Notes under the pieces: model-generated
Database searches by the model: none
What the model saw: the letters and a program-made list of their open reading frames with translations, nothing else
Told to the model about the DNA's origin: nothing
Translations under genes and position numbers: made by a program
Part shown: positions 1-8,707 of the stretch, piece after piece
Numbering within the stretch: the first letter of the stretch is position 1
Layout: the number at the start of each line of letters is the position of its first letter
Assembly (NCBI GenBank): GCA_020634795.1
Contig: JACKAZ010000008.1
Coordinates: 166,918-230,917 of the forward strand
Source: Ardenticatenales bacterium
GTDB taxonomy: Bacteria > Chloroflexota > Anaerolineae > Ardenticatenales > Ardenticatenaceae
DNA: 64,000 nt
Direction of reading: 5' to 3'

Positions 1-24
1 CTGAAAAACGGCCCGCACGACTGA

Positions 25-102
25 TTTTATTTCCATCAAAATGGGCTTGACACGACACTAGAGTCCGACGACATCAATGGAGTGAGTGCTGTCTACCCTT
101 AG
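25..102 (+). pseudogene. C-terminal remnant of a matrixin-like (M10) metalloprotease
   Basis: The frame ending at the TAG at 100-102 reads LESDDINGVSAVYP at its end. This resembles the conserved C-terminus of matrixin-type peptidases, where DDINGIxxLYP follows the zinc site. The same frame has a stop at 22-24, so either the window begins inside a broken gene or a frameshift lies just upstream. No zinc-binding motif is visible because the window starts here. The family call rests on about a dozen residues and is tentative. Confidence 0.3.
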
Positions 103-145
103 ATACACTCAATCGTATTAAAGATAGAAGGAGGATGCCGAACCT

Positions 146-886
146 ATGAACTCACAAGTAATGCGGCGGCTCTTTGTACTGACCCTAACGTTCCTAGTTG
201 TTCTCCTTAGCGGCTGTTCATCAACTGCTTCTAGTAGCGGACAAACCGAAGAGAGACCATTTCCAGAGATAGAGGCCTCCTATGTGGAGTACTCCTATGA
301 AGAGATACTAGAACAGTCCGACTACATTGTTGCCGGATATGTAGCATCTATCTCCGACACATCATGGAACCAGGACAGCGGCGAGTATTGGGAAGAGACT
401 ACCCAAGAGGGAGAATTTTCTACCTTGCATACAGCTTGGCCTGTTTACCAGATCGAGATCGTCGTAGAGAACGTTATTAGTAGCAATACCAAGGTAGAGG
501 AAACATTAGTGCTCACTACGCTTGGACGAAGTCCAAATCAAGATGTTGCAAATTCCGAAACTGATCAATCTGTTTCTGCGCTCGCGACAGATCGATTGTC
601 CCACTTGCAGGTAGGGGATGAAATTGTGGGATTTCTGATAAATGGTGAGATTGCTTGGCGTGATCCGTTGCGACCGATTCAATCAATAACAGATAGCGAA
701 GGAACCACGTCTTTTGATATCGGTAGGCGTAATGTAATAACTTTTATCGGTAATCCTGCTGATTCCTACCTGATCAAGAAGAATGATGGCATATACCGCT
801 CGCCAGAGGGCAGCTCCCTAGATATAGCCGTATCTTTAGACGAATTAAACAGTCAGATACAAGATGTAAAGAATATCAACAAATAG
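146..886 (+). CDS. Hypothetical secreted lipoprotein
   Basis: The 246-residue product begins with a classic lipoprotein signal: basic MNSQVMRR, a hydrophobic core, then a lipobox ending LLSGC at Cys24, so it is probably membrane-anchored outside the cell. An AAGGAGGA ribosome-binding site at 128-135 supports the ATG at 146. The mature part is acidic and Ser/Thr-rich at first, then predicted to be mostly beta-strand, with the stretch VGDEIVGFLINGE near residue 155. I do not recognise the family. Base composition is clearly lower in GC than the downstream metabolic genes, in line with an accessory origin. No operon partner is evident. Confidence 0.75.
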   Translation: MNSQVMRRLFVLTLTFLVVLLSGCSSTASSSGQTEERPFPEIEASYVEYSYEEILEQSDYIVAGYVASISDTSWNQDSGEYWEETTQEGEFSTLHTAWPVYQIEIVVENVISSNTKVEETLVLTTLGRSPNQDVANSETDQSVSALATDRLSHLQVGDEIVGFLINGEIAWRDPLRPIQSITDSEGTTSFDIGRRNVITFIGNPADSYLIKKNDGIYRSPEGSSLDIAVSLDELNSQIQDVKNINK

Positions 887-1185
887 CAGCTTCGAGAGTG
901 GCGTAGTAGCGTATCTTGCTGGTACTTTCGCCACGCAGATGCCCCGCCCCACCCGCCGCCGTGCGCTGCTGGGACACATCGCAATCACAATGCAGCAACA
1001 ACGCCGCCTCGACGCTGACTTCCAGCGCCGAGCGGCGTTTTACGTTGGGGGACAACAAGGCATCCACCGCGTGGGGCCGCGCGAGGAAGCAATGGGCGTA
1101 CGTTGAGATGGCAGTGAGTTTCGGCGCGGCAATGCGCGTTGGGACATGGCGAGTGCAACGGGGCAGCACCGCGCTGGTCAAGGCG
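887..1185. other. Intergenic region with direct-repeat copy A
   Basis: This stretch lies between the stop codons of the lipoprotein and XRE genes. Its main content is the first copy of a ~97 bp repeat at 949-1045. Open frames cross it on both strands but none resembles a known protein. One forward frame contains RRRALLGHIAITMQQQRRLD, and several differences from the second repeat copy are synonymous in this frame, so it may be the relic of a coding element. Confidence 0.5.
949..1045 (+). repeat. Direct repeat copy A (~97 bp)
   Basis: It begins near CGCCGCCGTGCGCTGCTGGG and ends with an imperfect hairpin (CGCCGCCTCGACGCTG against CAGCGCCGAGCGGCG) followed by a short T run. It matches 2848-2946 in the same orientation with roughly ten differences. 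The hairpin plus T run could act as a terminator. Identity of the element is unknown. Confidence 0.8.
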
Positions 1186-2058
1186 CTAACGCCAATGCAA
1201 GGCGGGGTCGGGCCACGCGGTGGGCCGTTGGGTGGGCGTGGCATTGGACGCGGCTTGGGCAAAGTATTGCGCGGTGGGGTCGTTGAGCGGTATATAGACG
1301 ATCAGGTGCAGGGGGCCATCATCCGTGAAGGTTGTCGAAAAGGTTGTTGCATAATTGATCTCGCCATGCGCAGGATGCTCAAAGCGAATCTGCAACGATT
1401 CGGTGCCAAGTCCGCGCCCTTGCGCACGGCGTTCGCGCCACAACCGCCGGAACTCCGAGAATTGATGCAACTGCTCCAGCAACTGCTCGAAGTAGGGGCT
1501 GCCACGATAACGCAAGACAGTGTAGCGGAATTGTTGGATCGACGCACGAGCGGCCCGCTCCCACCTATCGCGATTGCCACTGCGGAGCAATGTTGCCTCG
1601 CTGAAAGTGATTCGTAAGGCGTTGGCCCCGTTTGGTGATTGTGCCGCTAGCTGGCGCAGTCGCGCTACGCTCAACCCCGAATAGTCGATCATCGCGCCAT
1701 TGATCGCCACCAAGTTGCAGAAAGGGTCGAGCAGGTAAGCGGGGGTGCGAGCAGCACGAACGATCGACAACAGATCATCGAAGGTGGCGTGGGAATCCGC
1801 GGCGTGCCGAGGTGGGGACTTTGCTGGCGCGTTGGCAACAGACAAGAATTCGCGTCGTTCGAACGCCGAGAGGTTGAGGGCGTGGCCCAGACTATCGATT
1901 TCTTCAGCGTCAAGGTATTTTCGACGCCCCTGCTCGATGTTTTGGATCACGCTGAGGGGTAGGTCGGCAGCGTCCGCCAACTCGCGCTGCGACCACGGCG
2001 ACATCTCGTCATTAAAGTGCTCAACACGTAGCGAACGCAAAATCTTACCAAAACTCAT
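1186..2058 (-). CDS. XRE-family regulator with MmyB-like ligand-binding domain
   Basis: The 290-residue protein has an N-terminal helix-turn-helix (SQRELADAADLPLSVIQNIEQGRR, split here as SQRELADAADL then PLSVIQNIEQG) typical of Cro/CI-XRE DNA binding, at about residues 23-50. The following domain contains TPAYLLDPFCNLVAIN and later YFEQLLEQLHQFSEFRRLW, which match the MmyB-like/MLTR ligand-binding family of transcription regulators. The start is the ATG at 2058, preceded by AAAGGA; a GTG five codons upstream is less well placed. The ligand is unknown. No convincing target gene sits beside it; its divergent neighbours are broken. It lies between two direct repeats with decayed genes, suggesting a resident of an accessory patch. 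Confidence 0.8.
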   Translation of the reverse strand: MSFGKILRSLRVEHFNDEMSPWSQRELADAADLPLSVIQNIEQGRRKYLDAEEIDSLGHALNLSAFERREFLSVANAPAKSPPRHAADSHATFDDLLSIVRAARTPAYLLDPFCNLVAINGAMIDYSGLSVARLRQLAAQSPNGANALRITFSEATLLRSGNRDRWERAARASIQQFRYTVLRYRGSPYFEQLLEQLHQFSEFRRLWRERRAQGRGLGTESLQIRFEHPAHGEINYATTFSTTFTDDGPLHLIVYIPLNDPTAQYFAQAASNATPTQRPTAWPDPALHWR

Positions 2059-2134
2059 ATCGAATCCTTTCACGGGAATGGGAGTGAAAGCCGTCGCAGA
2101 TTTCTATGACTCGTAAAAAGCTGCGACTTTTCGC

Positions 2135-2164
2135 TTGACGCAGATAGTTCCAATTTGTTATAGT
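2135..2164 (+). promoter_or_regulatory. Putative sigma-70-type promoter
   Basis: TTGACG at 2135-2140 is separated by 18 bp from TATAGT at 2159-2164. It points into the small broken gene at 2236, on the opposite strand to the XRE gene that starts at 2058, so it may be a target of that regulator (inference). Confidence 0.45.
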
Positions 2165-2235
2165 GAGGGTAGCAGACTGTGGCCCCGCTCTCAAACTTTA
2201 TTCGCAAAAGAACTTTCGCAAGGCGGGATTACTTA

Positions 2236-2422
2236 ATGGAGCGATATTTCTATTCGATTCGACCTGTGGGACATGTACAAACGTAGCGACTGAAATTGAG
2301 AAAGAAACTGGATCAAAACTGAAGGCACGCTTGTAGCAACTCCATACAATCCTCCCTGTTGGACTCTTGCAGCATGTGTAGGAGGATCGGCATTCATATG
2401 TATCACGGGCTGTTGGGAATAG
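2236..2422 (+). pseudogene. Decayed small gene with a CGTC redox-like motif and a Cys-rich end
   Basis: From the ATG at 2236 (MER...) one added base would continue as IFLFDSTCGTCTNVATEIEK in frame 0, a thioredoxin-like start with a CxxC motif. That frame stops at 2334-2336. A second one-base change leads into frame 2, reading VATPYNPPCWTLAACVGG and ending near CITGCWE at 2420-2422. None of the pieces has a complete start-to-stop frame of its own. I read this as a gene broken by two frameshifts, or as sequence error. The CxxC fragment resembles small redox proteins; the family is uncertain. Confidence 0.4.
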
Positions 2423-2431
2423 GAGAAACAG

Positions 2432-2832
2432 ATGAAACGCATACTTATAGAAGAATCGATCCGCTTGATGGCACCAATAGGTGGGGTGATGTTCGTTGCT
2501 AACCCAATCGCGGTCTATCTCTTTGGCCTCGATCCGGTGGCAAGCTTTTCTGTGCTGGTCGTCTTCCCCTTCATAATCTCACCTATCTTGGTGTTGATTC
2601 GCTGGCGTACAGGCTGGACATTGCAGGCAACAACCAAACGTGGCTGGGTGCTTTTCAATGCTATATCGGGAGTGATGGTATCCGCGGCACTGGCACTTGC
2701 CGCTGGCATTGGCGAGCGGCGAGCTGGCCACTCGCGATCATGTGGTTCGTGGCGAGTCTTTTGGCGTTGGCGGTACTCGTCGCGTCGGGGCTGCGCACCA
2801 TGCCGCTAAAAGGGGGAGAAGTAGTGGCTTAA
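2432..2832 (+). pseudogene. Small integral membrane protein with a frameshift near its C-terminus
   Basis: AGGAG at 2421-2425 precedes ATG 2432 (MKRILIEESIRLMAPIGG). The frame encodes three hydrophobic helices up to about LALAAGIG (base ~2715), then becomes arginine-rich and stops at 2809. The neighbouring frame (codons starting at 2725) continues naturally with a fourth helix, WPLAIMWFVASLLALAVLV, and ends at TAA 2830-2832. A one-base loss or two-base gain at about 2711-2722 therefore explains the sequence. Repaired, it would be about 133 residues with four membrane segments. No family is recognised. Confidence 0.55.
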
Positions 2833-3507
2833 TTCTTGAGTAAGGCCGCGCCGCCGTGCGCTGCTGGGACACATCGCCATCACAATGCAACAACAACGCC
2901 GCCTCGACGCTGGCTTTCAGCGCTGAGCGGCGTTTTGCGTTAGGCTAGTACACGCGGGCGGAAGTTCTGATAGGGTTAGCTGTGTGCGCTGAGCAGGGGA
3001 ATGAATTCCTCGCTAGGGCCACGCGTCCGCGTAGGCGGACGCTCCTCTGTAAGCTCTGTTTACCTATGATTACCCCTACTCACAGTGCCGCCAGCGCGTA
3101 TAATGGCCGGTGTAAGATCGCGATCCCCCCAGCTCCTTCAGCTCCCCCAGCTCCCCCAGCTCCATACCCAACCATTGCCGATTTAAGCCCCTCTGTGCTA
3201 GTCGTTGGCAGGTGCGCTGACTGTTGCGCCTGACTGTTCTGTGATGCCCTCCGCTACTTGCTCTGCGTTTATTCCTCTTTCCTCTGCGCTGTTGTTAGGA
3301 CCCGTCAAGAAACAATTGGGAGATTCGGGAATATTGGGTAAATCGCGAATCGGTTCAAGGCACTCCCATTGATAATCATTGAGTCAACAGAGCCATTCTC
3401 TATCTCTTGTCGAATCGTCACGCTGTACCAAATCGGGACGTAATTTATTGACGACCTTAGGGTGCAACACGGTTGCGATTTTGATACTTTTTCCCTATGA
3501 TTGACAG
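2833..3507. other. Repeat-bearing intergenic region
   Basis: No convincing gene. It holds direct-repeat copy B (2848-2946), a palindromic module (2992-3040) with an AATGAATT-centred palindrome and GTCCGC-GTAG-GCGGAC, and a 9-bp C-rich tract (about 3125-3165, units of AGCTCCCCC) in front of the gene at 3508. The last 230 bp are AT-richer and probably contain that gene's promoter, but I see no clear consensus. Confidence 0.6.
2848..2946 (+). repeat. Direct repeat copy B (~97 bp)
   Basis: Second copy of the repeat at 949-1045, same orientation, 1.9 kb downstream. It keeps the terminal hairpin and T run. In the frame open in copy A, this copy carries a stop (CGA to TGA), so it cannot encode the same peptide. 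Confidence 0.8.
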
Positions 3508-4785
3508 ATGGACAGAGATCCCACCCGATTGACCCGTCGTGAACTGCTGCGCCTTGCGCTGCTCGGCGCGGGCGCGGTACTGGTCGATGGCTGCCGCCGT
3601 GCGACATCGCCCGACCCCACGGCTACTGCCGTGCCATCCAGCGTCGGCCCATCGCCCACGGTCACGGGGTCAGCCTCGTCCAGCGCTACGGTCACCACGC
3701 AAAGCCGTGCTTATCTGCCGTGGGTCAGCCGTGACGAAATCGTGCCGCGCACGGCCAGCCCCACGGCAGAGGTCGTGGCCGCCGCCGAGACAACGGCCAC
3801 GGCCGAGGCAACGGCCACCCCCGCGCCCACGGCCGAGCCGACCGCAACGCCGGTTCCGGTGGCCACCCCCTTCCCGCCCGGGCCGCCTAGCAAATTGGGC
3901 ATCTTCTTGGGCTACCAGCATCCGGCGCTAGAGCAATTGCTGAAAACGGGCAATCTCCCCTTCGTCAAAACGTTGGAATATGATCCCAACTTGGTCGAGT
4001 TCATCAAGCGAATCTCCCCCGACACGCTGGTCGTGGCTCGCTATACCCCGCTGGGCCAATTCGACTTGGCCGCGATCGATCCCATCGCCAAAGCACGCGA
4101 ATTCGTCGACCTGCTGCTGCCCATCGCCACCGAGCCGAAGCGGCGCGCCCACATCGACGCCTGGGAAGCCTACAACGAACCGGTCGCCAAGAGTGCAGAC
4201 GAGATGAAGCGTCTCTCCGATTTCGAGGCCGAACGCACGCGGCTGCTCGCCGCCGAGGGCATCCGTTCCTGCATCGGAAATTTTGCCGCCGGAACGCCTG
4301 AACTCGATCTTTGGCCCGACTTCTTCCCGGCCTTGCGAGAGGTTCAAACTCACAACGGCTTCCTCGGTCTCCACGAATATTCAGCGCCCACCATGTGGTT
4401 CGGCACCGAGGGAGAGACGGGTTGGTTCACCCTGCGCTACCGCAAGCTCTATCGGGACTATCTTGAAGCGGCAGGTTTGGTGGTGCCGTTGCTCATCACT
4501 GAAACGGGCATCGACGGCGGCATCGAACCCCGTCCGGGGCCGCCCGGCTTGGGCTGGCAAGATTTTACCGACTATTGGAAGGCGGAGGGAGAGGTCCGCA
4601 CCACGGCGGCGGGTTTCTACATGGAGCAGTTGGCCTGGTACGACAGCGAATTGCAGAAAGACGCCTACGTGCAGGGCGCCTCGATCTTCGCGCTGGCAGG
4701 GCCGGTCGGCTGGGGCACTTTCGAAATCGTGGGGGATATGATCCCTCTCTTGGCGCAATATCTCACCGTCCATCCACAGCGTTGA
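3508..4785 (+). CDS. Tat-exported, probably lipid-anchored GH-A-clan glycosidase-like protein
   Basis: The 425-residue protein opens with a twin-arginine signal (LTRRELLRLALL, Arg10-Arg11) ending at a lipobox-like VDGC (Cys29). A Thr/Ala/Pro-rich linker of about 100 residues contains YLPWVSR near residue 69. From residue ~130 a TIM-barrel-like domain follows, with WEAYNEP (Asn223-Glu224, the acid/base pair of clan GH-A) and LLITETG (Glu332, the expected nucleophile). Family and sugar substrate cannot be fixed; GH5- or GH39-like is my guess. It stands alone between repeat-bearing intergenic regions. It likely acts on polysaccharides outside the membrane. Confidence 0.75.
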   Translation: MDRDPTRLTRRELLRLALLGAGAVLVDGCRRATSPDPTATAVPSSVGPSPTVTGSASSSATVTTQSRAYLPWVSRDEIVPRTASPTAEVVAAAETTATAEATATPAPTAEPTATPVPVATPFPPGPPSKLGIFLGYQHPALEQLLKTGNLPFVKTLEYDPNLVEFIKRISPDTLVVARYTPLGQFDLAAIDPIAKAREFVDLLLPIATEPKRRAHIDAWEAYNEPVAKSADEMKRLSDFEAERTRLLAAEGIRSCIGNFAAGTPELDLWPDFFPALREVQTHNGFLGLHEYSAPTMWFGTEGETGWFTLRYRKLYRDYLEAAGLVVPLLITETGIDGGIEPRPGPPGLGWQDFTDYWKAEGEVRTTAAGFYMEQLAWYDSELQKDAYVQGASIFALAGPVGWGTFEIVGDMIPLLAQYLTVHPQR

Positions 4786-4849
4786 GGGGGTGGCCGGTGA
4801 ATCGAGAATCGAGGAATCTGCCCCCTCGTCGATCGGCCATGCTCAACCC

Positions 4850-4885
4850 CCGTTCCCTCAGCTCCCTCAGCTCCCCCCACTCCTA
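4850..4885 (+). repeat. Short 9-bp C-rich tract (AGCTCCCTC type)
   Basis: About four degenerate units of CAGCTCCCT lie just after the GH-like gene and ahead of the permease gene. Same family as the tracts near 3125, 19490, 49300 and 55830. Confidence 0.7.
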
Positions 4886-4996
4886 CACCCTCACAGCCAT
4901 AGTCCCCCACCCCTTGCGGGCTTCTCCTCCCACGTCATATCCGGTATACTTGGCCACGATTTAACAGCATAAACCCACAGAAAAGAGGTTGGCCTC

Positions 4997-7318
4997 ATGG
5001 CCCACGTCTCTAAGAAATTGTCCAACGCATTCGAAGGGGCGTTGGCCGGCGGCGGTGATCCCGCCACCTCTCCGCTCTATGTATTTGGCCCCTTCCTGCG
5101 GCTCATCGTCGTCGCTGGGGTGGCCAACATCACCTTCGGCGCCAGTGTTTGGATGGTCGTCTTCACCATTGCGGTGGTGGCCGCGATGTACCGCTTGGTG
5201 ATGAAATGGATCATCGATGGCAGCGGCGGAAGCGGCCTGAGCGAAGAAGAATTCGGCAGTTGGGCCGTCAAGGTCAACGCCGCGATCACCTTCATCGAAT
5301 ACACCCTGACCTTCCTCGTCAGCATGGCGGCGCTGGTCACCTTCATTGCGGATCGCGTGCCGGTGCTGAACGAGGCATTCCTCGGCTTTCAATATCGCAC
5401 CTTCGTCGCTGTCGCGCTGAGCTTTCTGACGGGATGGCTGGTCAACCTCGGCCCTAAGGTGGCGGCCCGCGCCTTTGGCCCCGCGACGGCGGGCGTGCTG
5501 CTCTTGCTCTGGTTGATGATCATCGCCACCGTGGCTACGCAGGGCTTCAACCTGCCGAGCTTCAACCTACAGGCCTTCTCCGGCGAATATCTGCACTTCA
5601 CGCTGCGCGGCTTCGCCAGCATCTTGGCCGTCATGACGGGGATCGAAATCTTCGCCAACCTTGTTGCCGCCTACGATGGGCCACCCCGCGAAAAGAGCCG
5701 GAAGGCGTTCAACAGTCTGCTCATCATCATGGTAACGACCGCACTGACCATGTTGATCGTGGGGCCAGCGATCCTCAAGCTCTCGGATCCAACCAACAGC
5801 GAAGTCTCGGTCTTCACGCAAACGATGGACCAACTGCTGCCCGCGCCGCTGCCCTATCTCGGCACGATCGTCGGTATCGCGGTGCTGCTTTCGGCCTCGG
5901 CGGCCAGCGCCCAAGGGTTGCAGAACTTGGCGCTGGGTCTGCGTTACCGCCACTACATCCCCGCCTATATCGGGGAGCGGAACGAGCACGGCGTGGCGGG
6001 GATGCCGGTCTGGATCGAAGTGGCCATCGTCTCGCTCTGCTTCTTGGCGTTTGGCACGAACGAAGAGACCTACCTAGCGATCTACGCGGCAGGGGTCTTT
6101 ATCCTGCTGAGCATGACGGGCTGGGCCGCCACCAAGCGGATCGTGCGCGAACTGCGGGCCGACAACCAGCCCAAGCGCCTTTTCGCTCTGATCGGCACGA
6201 TCATCGCCGCCGTCATCACAACATTCGCCACGGTTGTTATCTTCGAAGAACGCTTTTTCGAAGGGGCGTGGACCTTCTTTCTCTTCATCCCCTTCCTCTA
6301 CGTGATCTTCACCTATTTCCGCAATCGCTTGGGCGACCCCACCTCGCTGGAAGAGCGGATGGGGCTGCAGTACTACTCCCCCTTCTTGCGCGAAGCGTGG
6401 GAAGAGCGACCGATCAACTTCGACCAAATTCTGGTGCCGGTCAACGGCTCCGAACATTCGGCGCGCATGATCCCCATGGCACAGATGCTGGGGGCGCCCT
6501 ATGATGCCCGTATTACGCTGATGGCGGTGCAGCAGTCCAACGGCGCGGAAAGCACTTCCCGTCGCCAGCCGGGGGTCCAGCTTGAAGATCGAGAGAAGAT
6601 CAGCGATTACCTCGACCGCTTGGCTCGCGATCTGCACGAGCAAGGGGTGCGTGTCGAAACGGCCATCGGCTACGGGGAGGTCTCCCAAGAAATCTCGGAT
6701 CGGGCACGCGAAAGCCTCTCCGACTTGATCGTCATCAGCACCCACGGCCGCCCCACGATCGAGCGTGTGGTGAACGAGAGTGTGGCCTACAAGGTAACCC
6801 AAGAGTCGATCACCCCGGTGTTGGTGGCCAACCCCGACTTGGAACAGTGGGACCCCGAAAATTTCAAGTTGGAGCGCGTGATGGTGACGCTCGACGGCTC
6901 CGAAGCGGCGGAGAAAGCCTTGCCCTACGCCTACGGCATCGCCAAGCAGTTCGGCAGCGAGGTCATTCTCTTCTCGGTGCCTGCCGGGGTGGACGAGGCG
7001 ATCAAAGCCGAGCAGATGGAACAGTACCTCAGTGTGATCGCGGCGGCGCTCGATGAGCAGGGCATCAAGGTGCGGATGCTGATCGAAGGGGCCGCGGTGG
7101 CCCGCTCCATTGTGGCCGCGGGTGACAAGGAGGATGTCGACCTGATCATCATGACGAGCCACGGCAGCGGCTCGCTGGACCGCTTACTGACGGGCAGCGT
7201 GACGGAGCGAGTGATCTATCGGGCCAACCGCCCGGTGCTGATCGTCTCGGCGGATGCACCCCTCTTCCACAACTTGGCCACGGCGCAGACGCTGACGGCG
7301 GAGCCGCTACCGCAGTAG
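4997..7318 (+). CDS. APC-superfamily permease with two C-terminal universal stress (USP) domains
   Basis: 773 residues. Residues ~20-460 contain about twelve membrane helices of an amino-acid/polyamine/organocation permease. Two USP domains follow in the cytoplasm: the first from ~473 (FDQILVPVNGSEHS) and the second from ~622 (LERVMVTLDGSEAAEKAL). The second keeps a glycine-rich nucleotide-loop-like motif (SHGSGSLDRLLTGS); the first has lost it (STHGRPTIERVV), so only one may bind nucleotide. GAGGT at 4985 precedes the ATG. Substrate unknown. APC-USP fusions are known in bacteria and archaea; the USP tail is thought to regulate transport. A hairpin terminator follows directly. Confidence 0.9.
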   Translation: MAHVSKKLSNAFEGALAGGGDPATSPLYVFGPFLRLIVVAGVANITFGASVWMVVFTIAVVAAMYRLVMKWIIDGSGGSGLSEEEFGSWAVKVNAAITFIEYTLTFLVSMAALVTFIADRVPVLNEAFLGFQYRTFVAVALSFLTGWLVNLGPKVAARAFGPATAGVLLLLWLMIIATVATQGFNLPSFNLQAFSGEYLHFTLRGFASILAVMTGIEIFANLVAAYDGPPREKSRKAFNSLLIIMVTTALTMLIVGPAILKLSDPTNSEVSVFTQTMDQLLPAPLPYLGTIVGIAVLLSASAASAQGLQNLALGLRYRHYIPAYIGERNEHGVAGMPVWIEVAIVSLCFLAFGTNEETYLAIYAAGVFILLSMTGWAATKRIVRELRADNQPKRLFALIGTIIAAVITTFATVVIFEERFFEGAWTFFLFIPFLYVIFTYFRNRLGDPTSLEERMGLQYYSPFLREAWEERPINFDQILVPVNGSEHSARMIPMAQMLGAPYDARITLMAVQQSNGAESTSRRQPGVQLEDREKISDYLDRLARDLHEQGVRVETAIGYGEVSQEISDRARESLSDLIVISTHGRPTIERVVNESVAYKVTQESITPVLVANPDLEQWDPENFKLERVMVTLDGSEAAEKALPYAYGIAKQFGSEVILFSVPAGVDEAIKAEQMEQYLSVIAAALDEQGIKVRMLIEGAAVARSIVAAGDKEDVDLIIMTSHGSGSLDRLLTGSVTERVIYRANRPVLIVSADAPLFHNLATAQTLTAEPLPQ

Positions 7319-7342
7319 CCGCCCAATCCATCACCCCAAACG

Positions 7343-7375
7343 AAAAGGCCGCACTCAGTTCGAGTGCGGCCTTTT
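7343..7375. terminator. Bidirectional intrinsic terminator
   Basis: AAAAGGCCGCACTC and GAGTGCGGCCTTTT pair perfectly around AGTT, with A and T runs on both sides. It separates the convergent permease and dehydrogenase genes. Confidence 0.9.
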
Positions 7376-7391
7376 GGATGGCATTGTCAGA

Positions 7392-8468
7392 TCAGTGCGC
7401 CCACTGCGGTTGACGCCGCGTCTTGGCATCGGCGATCCGCTGCTTTGCCTCGCGGTCGGCGGCTCGGTTGGTAGGGATCCCTTCGGCGTCGGCCCGCTGC
7501 AGGACGGTCAAGACCGTTTCGAAGATCGCGTCGACCCGTTTGCGGACGATCCCCTCGTTGTAGCCCCCTTCGCCCACCTCGGAGGCGACGTTGATCACGC
7601 CGCCCGCGTTAATGACATAATCCGGCGCGTAGATGATGCCACGTTGACGCAGCATTTCGCCATGCGCGGGGGTGGCGAGTTGGTTGTTGGCCGAGCCAGC
7701 GATGATGGCGCAGCGCAGTTGGGGGATCGTGTGGTCGTTGAGCGTGGCACCGAGCGCACAGGGTGCGAAAACGTCGCAGTCGACCGCGTAGATATCGTCG
7801 AGACCGACCACGGTGGCACCCAGCGCTTGCTCGGCGCGGCGCAGCATCGCCTCGTTCACATCGGTGACGGTCAGCCGTGCCCCTGCGTGGTGCAACATCT
7901 CGGCCAGGGCATAGCCCACCTTGCCGATCCCTTGGATCGCGACGTGTTTGCCACGCAGATCACGGCTGCCCCAGCGAAATTCTGCGCAGGCTTCGATGCC
8001 GCGCAGTACGCCCACGGCGGTCCAGGGTGAAGGGTCACCGCCGCCGCCCCGCGCCACCGAGAGGCCCGCCACATAATCGGTCGTCTCGCTCACCGTCTCT
8101 AAGTCGGCGACGGTGGTGCCGACATCCTCAGCGGTGATATAGCGCCCCCCCATTTGTTGCACGGCACGGCCCAGCGCACGGAACAATTCGGCACTCTTGT
8201 CGCTGCGCGGGTCGCCAATCACCACACATTTGCCACCCCCCAACGGCAGCCCCGCCATCGCCGATTTGTAGCTCATGCCTTCCGACAGGCGCAACACGTC
8301 CAGAATCGCGGCTTCGGTACTTTCAAAGGGATAAAAGCGACAGCCGCCCAGCGACGGGCCGAGTGTCGTGTCGTGTACAGCAATAACGGCCCGAAGGCCG
8401 CTCTCTTTATCGGTCACGATATTCAGTTGTTCGTGACCATGCTCGGTCATGTAAGCAAGGATGTCCAC
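7392..8468 (-). CDS. ldh: Leu/Phe/Val (amino acid) dehydrogenase, probably leucine dehydrogenase
   Basis: 358 residues, the usual length for NAD-dependent branched-chain amino acid dehydrogenases, which oxidatively deaminate leucine/valine to the 2-oxo acid. The N-terminal domain has GPSLGGCRFYPF and the catalytic-lysine region MSYKSAMAGLPLGGGKCVV. The C-terminal Rossmann domain has VAIQGIGKVGYALAEMLH, with the GxGxxG motif, and YVINAGGVINVASE. The start is GTG at 8468 behind GGAGGT (short spacing); an ATG six codons in (MTEHGH) is possible. A GCACCAT-family tract lies about 80 bp upstream. It is monocistronic. Confidence 0.9.
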   Translation of the reverse strand: MDILAYMTEHGHEQLNIVTDKESGLRAVIAVHDTTLGPSLGGCRFYPFESTEAAILDVLRLSEGMSYKSAMAGLPLGGGKCVVIGDPRSDKSAELFRALGRAVQQMGGRYITAEDVGTTVADLETVSETTDYVAGLSVARGGGGDPSPWTAVGVLRGIEACAEFRWGSRDLRGKHVAIQGIGKVGYALAEMLHHAGARLTVTDVNEAMLRRAEQALGATVVGLDDIYAVDCDVFAPCALGATLNDHTIPQLRCAIIAGSANNQLATPAHGEMLRQRGIIYAPDYVINAGGVINVASEVGEGGYNEGIVRKRVDAIFETVLTVLQRADAEGIPTNRAADREAKQRIADAKTRRQPQWAH

Positions 8469-8707
8469 GCTGACCTCCGGATTGTGGGGATGGGATGTTG
8501 ATTCACGATGGGATTATATTCAAGAAGTCAATGGATGGAGAATGGTACATGGTGCATGGTGCAGGGTGGATGGGGAGATAGGGGGTATGTTTGGACGCTC
8601 TGCCCAAATAGCAAACTTCCAATGCCTTGCGCCTCTATCAGCTTGTATACAGCGACAAGCGGCTCCAGCAAGGGTTGCAAAGAATGCGGTTGCGCCGCTG
8701 TTGTTTC

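Noticed and set aside
2300..2422. Lanthipeptide precursor
   Set aside because: No start codon in frame, no leader motif, and no LanM/LanB/LanC-like gene nearby.
2982..3233. 83-codon frame with Pro/Ala repeats
   Set aside because: It translates the AGCTCCCCC tract and palindromes; no coding signal.
6074..7162. 362-codon frame antisense to the permease-USP gene
   Set aside because: Mirror frame of a well-supported gene, rich in His/Gly/Arg as such shadows are.
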